49,962 nt of DNA from Pirellula sp. (lineage in GTDB: Bacteria > Planctomycetota > Planctomycetia > Pirellulales > Pirellulaceae): NCBI GenBank assembly GCA_021300155.1, contig JAJTID010000062.1, forward strand, positions 1 to 49,962, in the 5' to 3' direction. Under the pieces are notes generated by a model. It made no database searches and was not told the origin of the DNA. It saw nothing but the letters and a program-made list of their open reading frames with translations. Shown here piece by piece: positions 45,244 through 49,962 of the stretch; the first letter of the stretch is position 1; every line of letters starts with the position of its first letter. The position numbers were made by a program, and so were the translations under genes.

Positions 45244-46010
45244 AGGCGTTCTAAGTCAATCGTAAGACCATCGGTTGCCATCATGATTTGACTAGGCGTT
45301 TTGCGTAGATTGCGCGATGTTGCATGATCGATGCCTACGGGATCACTGGAATCCGTTAAAGGATTGAAATGACCCAACAACAACCTTGCAATCTTGTGCT
45401 TGTGCGCAGCTTCCAATACTTCACCCGCCCAGCTATGACCAGTTTTGACGGCTAATTCCCGATAATCGTCTGAAAAGTTGCATTCATGAATCAGCCAATC
45501 GACACCTTGGATCACATTCCAATAGCTGGAATTTAACGAACAAGTGGTATCGGTAACATAGGCAAGCGAGGTTGATTGCCAATCCAGTTTGAACCCAACA
45601 CTTCCGCCCGGATGCTCTAAAGGGAACCATGTTACTGATGTCTCTTCCACTCGAAACGTTGTTCCTAAATCTTCGAGCGAATGCCAATGAAAAGGCGGAA
45701 CCACTGGGAAGAGAAGCGGGTGAAACAAATGTTGCTGAATGGCCGCAATCTTTGCCGCTTCAGCATATACATGAATGTGCTTCAAAGGAGTCGTCGCGAG
45801 GAAGTCCAACACAAAGGTCAATCCGAACACATGGTCCAAATGCGCATGCGATAGCAGCACATGAAGCGTGTCGCTTGTCAGCAACTTCCCAACACGAAAG
45901 AAACCACTCCCTGCATCGAGAACTACGTTCGATTCGGGAATCGCATAGCAACTCGTATGACGAGATTCGTTCGGGTGGTAGCCTGCTGTCCCTAGGCAGT
46001 GCAATTTCAT
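45240..46010 (-). CDS. Metallo-beta-lactamase-fold hydrolase (RNase Z-like)
   Basis: A cytosolic protein of about 256 residues. The first metal motif is SHAHLDH (HxHxDH type), followed by conserved His residues in LEHPGGS and LLLGHFNP, and an Asp in YVTDTTCS. It resembles ribonuclease Z/ElaC-like or related phosphodiesterases that lack the exosite arm. The start chosen is the ATG at 46010, which has GAGGAAG about six bases upstream; the earlier ATG (46031) would add MDTRKNR. Substrate, RNA or a small phosphodiester, is not evident. It is divergent from the NUDIX gene, with about 100 bases between. Confidence 0.85.
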   Translation of the reverse strand: MKLHCLGTAGYHPNESRHTSCYAIPESNVVLDAGSGFFRVGKLLTSDTLHVLLSHAHLDHVFGLTFVLDFLATTPLKHIHVYAEAAKIAAIQQHLFHPLLFPVVPPFHWHSLEDLGTTFRVEETSVTWFPLEHPGGSVGFKLDWQSTSLAYVTDTTCSLNSSYWNVIQGVDWLIHECNFSDDYRELAVKTGHSWAGEVLEAAHKHKIARLLLGHFNPLTDSSDPVGIDHATSRNLRKTPSQIMMATDGLTIDLERL

Positions 46011-46110
46011 CCGATTCTTCCTCGTGTCCATTTTCTCGAGTTGTAGTCCATCACACGACCATTAAACTAGTCGATATCATACAACATCGCGAAGCAATGG
46101 AAGGCCCCCA

Positions 46111-46572
46111 ATGCGACCTCAACTCTATTCAAGCGGCTTTTTAGTCTTCCGCAAGTCCCATGAAAACCTGGGACTTCCTCAACAAAGGACTACGTTAGAA
46201 TTCCTTCTTATGCAACATGAGGAGAGATGGGACTTACCGAAAGGACATCTAGATCTCGGCGAATCGAAAAAACAAGCCGCGATCCGAGAACTAGCAGAAG
46301 AAACCGGCATTCAAGAAAACGCCATCCAGATGGATCCGGACTTCGTATTCACCAGTCAATACTGGGTGAATTACGATGGGAAACGAAGACTAAAAGAGCT
46401 TACCGTATATCTCGCCTTGTTGATCCGAGGATCGGAAATCACACCCACTGAACATCTGGGATTCAGGTGGTTTCCTTTTGCACCACCCCATTCGATCCAA
46501 TCAGAAACGATTGATCCGCTGCTGGAAAAGGTCGCAGTGCATTTTGAGAGCCATCCCTGGGCTGAGGGATAG
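46111..46572 (+). CDS. NUDIX hydrolase (diadenosine tetraphosphatase-like)
   Basis: A 153-residue enzyme with a complete NUDIX box: GHLDLGESKKQAAIRELAEE and then TGI. The preceding MQHEERWDLPKGHLD and later VYLALLIRGSE are typical of the Ap4A hydrolase/NUDT2 subgroup, which cleaves dinucleoside polyphosphates. GGAAGG precedes the ATG by seven bases. It stands alone, divergent from the metallo-beta-lactamase gene. Substrate preference is inferred only from subgroup likeness. Confidence 0.92.
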   Translation: MRPQLYSSGFLVFRKSHENLGLPQQRTTLEFLLMQHEERWDLPKGHLDLGESKKQAAIRELAEETGIQENAIQMDPDFVFTSQYWVNYDGKRRLKELTVYLALLIRGSEITPTEHLGFRWFPFAPPHSIQSETIDPLLEKVAVHFESHPWAEG

Positions 46573-46775
46573 GTCTCGGGCTGAAGCAAAGAATTGCGAT
46601 TCGCTCGAGGGTTCGCGGATAAACTAGACCGCTAGCCACATCCTCTGTGGGAATTGATTCGATTTACTGATCCCTTCCTGCTATACTAAAGATCCCGCCT
46701 CTTCATGCCCACCAAGTCCGTATCCGCTTACTTCATTGTAAAGCCATCTACGTCTAGAACTTCGCTGGATCCATT

Positions 46776-47630
46776 ATGAAACTATTTGCTGCTTTGCTGG
46801 TCGCAATGATAACTTCGTCGTCTTTGGTAATGGCTCAGGTTGCAAAGCTTGACATCCCTTATGGTGACTCGTCGATCGACCGACAAGTGTTGGATATCTA
46901 CGCACCTAAAGATGCAAAGAAGCTTCCTGTTGTTTTTTGGATTCACGGTGGCGGATGGGTCACTGGCGACAAAGCAAGCGTGCAAAGCAAGCCGCAATGG
47001 TTCCTGCAACAAGGATGCGTATTCGTTTCTACAAACTATCGACTGTTGCCGAAAGTTGAAATGGAAACGATAGTTCGTGATGTTGCCAAGTCCTTAGGTT
47101 GGGTTCATAAGAATATCGAAACGTACGGTGGCGATCCGAATCGCATCTTTGTGATGGGACACTCGGCAGGTGCACAGCTTGCCGCGTTGATTTGTACCGA
47201 CGAACGATATCTCCAAGCAGAAGGTGTTCCGTTTTCGGTCCTTCAAGGATGCGTACCTGTGGATGGTGATACATTCGATATTCCTGCCATCATTGAAACA
47301 GCAGAAACGCGAAGACGAGTTCACAAGCAACCGCAGGCAAATTTCGGGCATCGCGAGAAATTTGGAAACTCACCCGACAAGCACGTACTGTTTTCGGCCG
47401 TAACGCACGTAGCTAAAGGCAAGGGGATTCCTCCATTTTTGATTTTTCATGTGAGCGGTCATCCGGATACTTCCGCCCAGGCTCAGCGACTAAATTCTGT
47501 TTTGAATGAGTCTGGCGTCTCTTCCAAATTGTATGGAGCCAAAGATTCGGACCATAGCAAAATCAACAATGATATCGGGGTGCCTAACGATCCTGGAACT
47601 GCGTTGCTATTGGATTTCATCAAACACTGA
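46776..47630 (+). CDS. Secreted alpha/beta hydrolase (BD-FAE-type esterase)
   Basis: A 284-residue exported esterase with a signal peptide ([20 protein letters not shown]). Motifs are the oxyanion loop [13 protein letters not shown], the nucleophile elbow [24 protein letters not shown] with the acidic residue, and a C-terminal His in [11 protein letters not shown]. It is a single-domain relative of the C-terminal half of the protein at 9147-10721 (shared HGGGW(V)xGDK and NYR blocks). It probably deacylates small esters or glycans in the periplasm. Its stop (TGA 47628-47630) lies only a few codons before the start of homology of the truncated haloperoxidase fragment. Confidence 0.9.
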   Translation: MKLFAALLVAMITSSSLVMAQVAKLDIPYGDSSIDRQVLDIYAPKDAKKLPVVFWIHGGGWVTGDKASVQSKPQWFLQQGCVFVSTNYRLLPKVEMETIVRDVAKSLGWVHKNIETYGGDPNRIFVMGHSAGAQLAALICTDERYLQAEGVPFSVLQGCVPVDGDTFDIPAIIETAETRRRVHKQPQANFGHREKFGNSPDKHVLFSAVTHVAKGKGIPPFLIFHVSGHPDTSAQAQRLNSVLNESGVSSKLYGAKDSDHSKINNDIGVPNDPGTALLLDFIKH

Positions 47631-47695
47631 AGTCGATTCCAGACAATGAAGCGCGACGTCAAGGACTCGAACTTGGTAGATCCGTCGCGGACGCT

Positions 47696-48553
47696 ATGCT
47701 CGCGCGACGTGCAAACGATGGATCCAGCGTAACCCTTCATCCGCAATTTGGCTCTTCGCCTGGAGAATGGAAGCCGTTAGCTCCCGTCTTTGAAGCGGTT
47801 TTACCTCAATGGCCCAATGTGAGTCCGTTTGTTGCTGCTGCATCCGGTTTTCCTGTGGAACCACCACCAGCCCTCACTTCATCGGCCTATGCCCAAGCGG
47901 TCGATGAAGTGATGCGGCTCGGTAGTATCAACAGCACCCAACGAACGAGTGATCAGACCGAGATCGCCAAATTCTGGGCGGACGGGAGCGGAACGGCGAG
48001 TCCCCCTGGACACTGGAACCAAATCACCTCCGATGTTTTGGCTACCAAGCAAATGAGCTTGATCGAAGAGCTTCGTACGATGGCTCTAGTGAACATTGCC
48101 ATGGCGGACTCTGGGATTGCAAGCTGGAAAGCGAAGTACGACCATAATCTATGGCGCCCGATCGACGCAATCCGAGGTGCGGACGTCGACTCCAATCCTG
48201 CAACCAATCTCGATTCGAACTGGACGCCACTAATAAATACACCTCCGTTCCCTGCGTATGTTTCCGGTCACAGTACCTTTAGCAGTGCAGCTAGCGCAGT
48301 TCTAACAAACCTCTTTGGTCCAAACGTGAGCTTTGCAAGTCAAGCGGACACGGCGGCAGGTTGGCTGCCAGTAGCGGCTGAACGATCACCGAAAGTGCGA
48401 ACGTTCAACAGTTTTGGCCAAGCGGCAGAGGAAGCGGGCCTAAGCCGCATCTATGGAGGTATTCACTTCAATTTCGACAATACCGAAGGAGCCGAACTTG
48501 GCTCGGGCATCGGCAGCTATGTAGTTAACAACGCATTGAAAAAGCGTTTTTAG
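47696..48553 (+). CDS. N-terminally truncated vanadium-dependent haloperoxidase (PAP2 fold)
   Basis: The longest frame gives 285 residues, the C-terminal two thirds of a vanadium haloperoxidase-type protein. The vanadate-site residues are all present: K147 and R154 (KYDHNLWRPIDAIR), S190-G191-H192 (YVSGHSTF), R251 and H257 (SRIYGGIHFNF). Homology continues upstream of the ATG in the same frame (SIPDNEARRQGLELGRSVADA, encoded from about 47633) to a stop at 47585-47587. The usual N-terminal helices of the family are missing, and the region before overlaps the end of the esterase gene. It may be a pseudogene left by a deletion. Function of the remnant is uncertain. Confidence 0.75.
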   Translation: MLARRANDGSSVTLHPQFGSSPGEWKPLAPVFEAVLPQWPNVSPFVAAASGFPVEPPPALTSSAYAQAVDEVMRLGSINSTQRTSDQTEIAKFWADGSGTASPPGHWNQITSDVLATKQMSLIEELRTMALVNIAMADSGIASWKAKYDHNLWRPIDAIRGADVDSNPATNLDSNWTPLINTPPFPAYVSGHSTFSSAASAVLTNLFGPNVSFASQADTAAGWLPVAAERSPKVRTFNSFGQAAEEAGLSRIYGGIHFNFDNTEGAELGSGIGSYVVNNALKKRF

Positions 48554-48836
48554 CCAAAGACGTGGATCGCTCCGCCTATCCCTCCACCCTGCTGACGTGT
48601 CGCTTAAACCATGTTGTCGGAAATCGCCCAGATAGATACGAACCGCGAGTCGTTAAGCGGCGACCGAAGTCCCATAAGCTTATGACCAAACCTCGGCATG
48701 ATTACAAACCAGGAAAGTCATAGGGTTTTCAAAGGATTAAGTGCCATTCGTTCCTGACACGTTCCTGACACCTTTATGGCTCTCAGGATGTAGTCCGTCG
48801 CTGGCACCCCTTTTTCTCTTTCTTAACTTAGACGCC
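48554..48836. other. Intergenic region with a tandem 11-bp repeat
   Basis: About 280 bases without a convincing gene. GTTCCTGACAC occurs twice in a row (48750-48771), followed by CTTTATGG. It separates the haloperoxidase remnant from the toxin/immunity locus and may mark the edge of an acquired segment. Confidence 0.5.
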
Positions 48837-49208
48837 CTACTTACCGTTGGGGGGGATATGTACGGCTCCACCGAAATACTCGTTCGCAATAGCTCGTACC
48901 CTTCGCCAATCTTCATTCGATAGATCTTTAGCCAACGTAACTGAACTTTTGTCTGTAGCTACATAAAACAATTCATTCCACGGCGAAACCGAAGCCAGTT
49001 TCGCGAATTCTTGATACACATGCGGTGTTGGTCGAAGTTCAATTCTCTTTTCTTTTGAATCTTGCCAAAGGAAGCCACAAACAAAGCTCGGCAGATCAAA
49101 TCCCGATTCATAAGAGACGTCTATCCACTGTCCCCACCGTGTGCGAGGATCTTCACCAAAACTGCTCAATATTCTACGAATTGCATCTTCTAGTTCGCTA
49201 CTTACCAT
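48837..49208 (-). CDS. Candidate immunity protein of a polymorphic toxin
   Basis: A small protein of about 123 residues, soluble and fairly acidic, with no signal peptide (MVSSELEDAIRRILSSFGED, GQWIDVSYESGFDLPSF, PWNELFYVATDKSS). The start is ATG 49208, which overlaps the stop of the upstream toxin-like frame by seven bases (ATGGTAA), giving translational coupling. A small gene immediately downstream of, and overlapping, a C-terminal toxin domain is the typical immunity-gene arrangement. I do not recognise the family. An earlier ATG (49370) would place an Arg-rich N-terminus inside the toxin frame and is rejected. Confidence 0.55.
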   Translation of the reverse strand: MVSSELEDAIRRILSSFGEDPRTRWGQWIDVSYESGFDLPSFVCGFLWQDSKEKRIELRPTPHVYQEFAKLASVSPWNELFYVATDKSSVTLAKDLSNEDWRRVRAIANEYFGGAVHIPPNGK

Positions 49209-49849
49209 GATGGCTCCGCTGCGTTGTAATTTCGAAGAATGTGTTCTACAAGCTCGTCTCGAGTGGCGAAATGGGGAACGCCGTCTACCCAGGCAGCGGT
49301 TCGGTACCCTCGCATTTCTCGTCGGAACACTTGTTCCGGCGTCATACTTCCAATGTCTTTTGCATACCATCTAGTTCCCATCTTGGTAAAAATTCCGTTT
49401 ACTCCAAAGTCAACAGCGTGTTGGCCTTCGTGCGCAAAGTCGCGCAAAATCGAACTCCCTCTTGACCTGCACAAATGTATGCTATTTGCTATATCCGTGA
49501 AGGCTTTCGCACTATCGTCTACCGAGTAATTCCTGGAACGCAAATAGGCAAGCATTTTTTTGGGAGTGTCATGAAATATAACCGTATTCGGAAGAGCGTC
49601 GAATCTGTCTGCGATTCTCCGAAGCTCGGTCGAACCCTGACCATTAACATTCCGCAGAGCTTTTGTCAGGTCTTCCACATCGCCCCAGAAATCACCTGTG
49701 ATGTCGACTTTGTCACTAATTGACGCGGCGCCGACATGCCCCCCCCCGCGATGCGTTATCTGTTTGCTGAAGCACCTGCTTACCGCGGATAACATATCCA
49801 AAGCCTGCGCTAACTTCCACGACAAACATCGCCAGGTCGGTGCTGACAA
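49202..49849 (-). CDS. Zincin-type toxin domain (C-terminal tip of a polymorphic toxin), frameshifted from its trunk
   Basis: The frame is open for 215 residues, but only the part after the G9 tract (about 49740 downward) looks like protein: GHVGAASISDKVDITGDFWG, then LPNTVIFHDTPKKMLAYLRS. The HEGQH motif (49432-49418, in RDFAHEGQHAVDF) is a zincin signature, and EMRGYRTAAW some 37 residues later offers a third ligand Glu. This E-R-x-Y ending resembles metallopeptidase toxin domains of polymorphic toxins. It lacks its own signal peptide or good start, and its natural N-terminal part is in another frame at 49716-49962. The candidate immunity gene overlaps its stop. Target unknown. Confidence 0.55.
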   Translation of the reverse strand: MSAPTWRCLSWKLAQALDMLSAVSRCFSKQITHRGGGHVGAASISDKVDITGDFWGDVEDLTKALRNVNGQGSTELRRIADRFDALPNTVIFHDTPKKMLAYLRSRNYSVDDSAKAFTDIANSIHLCRSRGSSILRDFAHEGQHAVDFGVNGIFTKMGTRWYAKDIGSMTPEQVFRREMRGYRTAAWVDGVPHFATRDELVEHILRNYNAAEPSW

Positions 49850-49962
49850 CTAAGTTGTCCGTCAGCGTCCTCGGATCGTTTGAAATGTAACCAGTGATTT
49901 GATCGAGACCTTGAGTCAAGAGTGATCGCTGGCGATCGTTGATCGCAGCTTCGATATCGTCC
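49716..49962 (-). CDS. Trunk fragment upstream of the toxin domain (partial, cut by window end)
   Basis: The frame is open from the window edge and ends at TAG 49718-49716 (GLDQITGYISNDPRTLTD, then STDLAMFVVEVSAGFGYVIRG). It would run into the toxin domain at 49202-49849 if the G9 tract had eight G (minus-strand coding), giving SRGGHVGAASIS. The N-terminal part of the protein lies outside the window, so neither its nature nor its export route can be seen. Confidence 0.5.
   Translation of the reverse strand, partial: DDIEAAINDRQRSLLTQGLDQITGYISNDPRTLTDNLVVSTDLAMFVVEVSAGFGYVIRGKQVLQQTDNASRGGACRRRVN
49739..49747. repeat. Nine-base C (G on the coding strand) homopolymer at the toxin frame break
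   Basis: Nine C in a row lie exactly where the trunk frame and the toxin frame overlap. Removing one base joins the frames. Slippage, phase variation or sequencing error are all possible. Confidence 0.85.

Overview
The window looks like a chromosome segment of a planctomycete, most likely of the Pirellulaceae. This is inferred from gene content: a PEP-CTERM protein, DUF4159, DUF1570 and GYF_2-type proteins, a two-part OstA/LptD protein, a SUF operon with its own SufR, large secreted hydrolases, and several proteins that I recognise only as planctomycete-type conserved hypotheticals. There are no rRNA, tRNA, CRISPR, prophage or transposase genes that I can see. Genes lie on both strands in short operons, with repeat-bearing intergenic gaps.

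Layout. 0.2-1.7 kb: PEP-CTERM protein, a 600-bp repeat-bearing gap and a small membrane protein. 1.9-7.6 kb: lptD-like gene with a visible promoter, M32 carboxypeptidase and methyltransferase. 7.6-9.0 kb: small kinase-like protein and DUF2752 membrane protein. 9.1-13.1 kb: secreted LamG-like/esterase fusion and a DUF4159 protein. 13.3-20.3 kb: SUF iron-sulfur operon, sufR-sufC-sufB-sufD-Rieske-sufT-sufE/sufS, the last gene being a SufE-SufS fusion. 20.3-22.8 kb: class II photolyase fused to a renalase-like FAD oxidoreductase. 22.9-27.7 kb: secreted gluzincin, secreted hypothetical, lipoprotein, large secreted hydrolase. 28-31.2 kb: enolase, di-haem cytochrome c peroxidase, small membrane-anchored protein. 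31.5-35.3 kb: ThiF-like E1, UDP-glucuronate decarboxylase, a Cys-repeat secreted protein, PlsC acyltransferase. 35.5-43.2 kb: GYF_2 protein, a 1399-residue unknown, CYTH protein, M50 protease, a second photolyase/cryptochrome-family protein. 43.3-46.6 kb: duplicated membrane protein, unknown, metallo-beta-lactamase hydrolase, NUDIX. 46.8-48.6 kb: secreted esterase and an N-terminally truncated vanadium haloperoxidase. 48.8-49.96 kb: an apparent polymorphic-toxin tail with a HEGQH zincin motif, overlapped by a candidate immunity gene and split by a nine-G tract; it runs off the window.

Two interspersed inverted-repeat families mark the gaps. The main one is about 77 bp, has eight copies, and consists of two GGGACNNTNGTCCC-type palindromic arms around an AT-richer core (REPIN-like). 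The second is about 71 bp with two copies. The most striking items are the photolyase-renalase fusion, the SufE-SufS fusion with a paired direct repeat in the sufR promoter region, the eight-copy REPIN-like family, and the poly-G-interrupted toxin/immunity locus at the right edge.

Limits: everything was read by eye. Start codons on several genes are non-ATG or ambiguous, and family assignments are by motif recognition, not database search.
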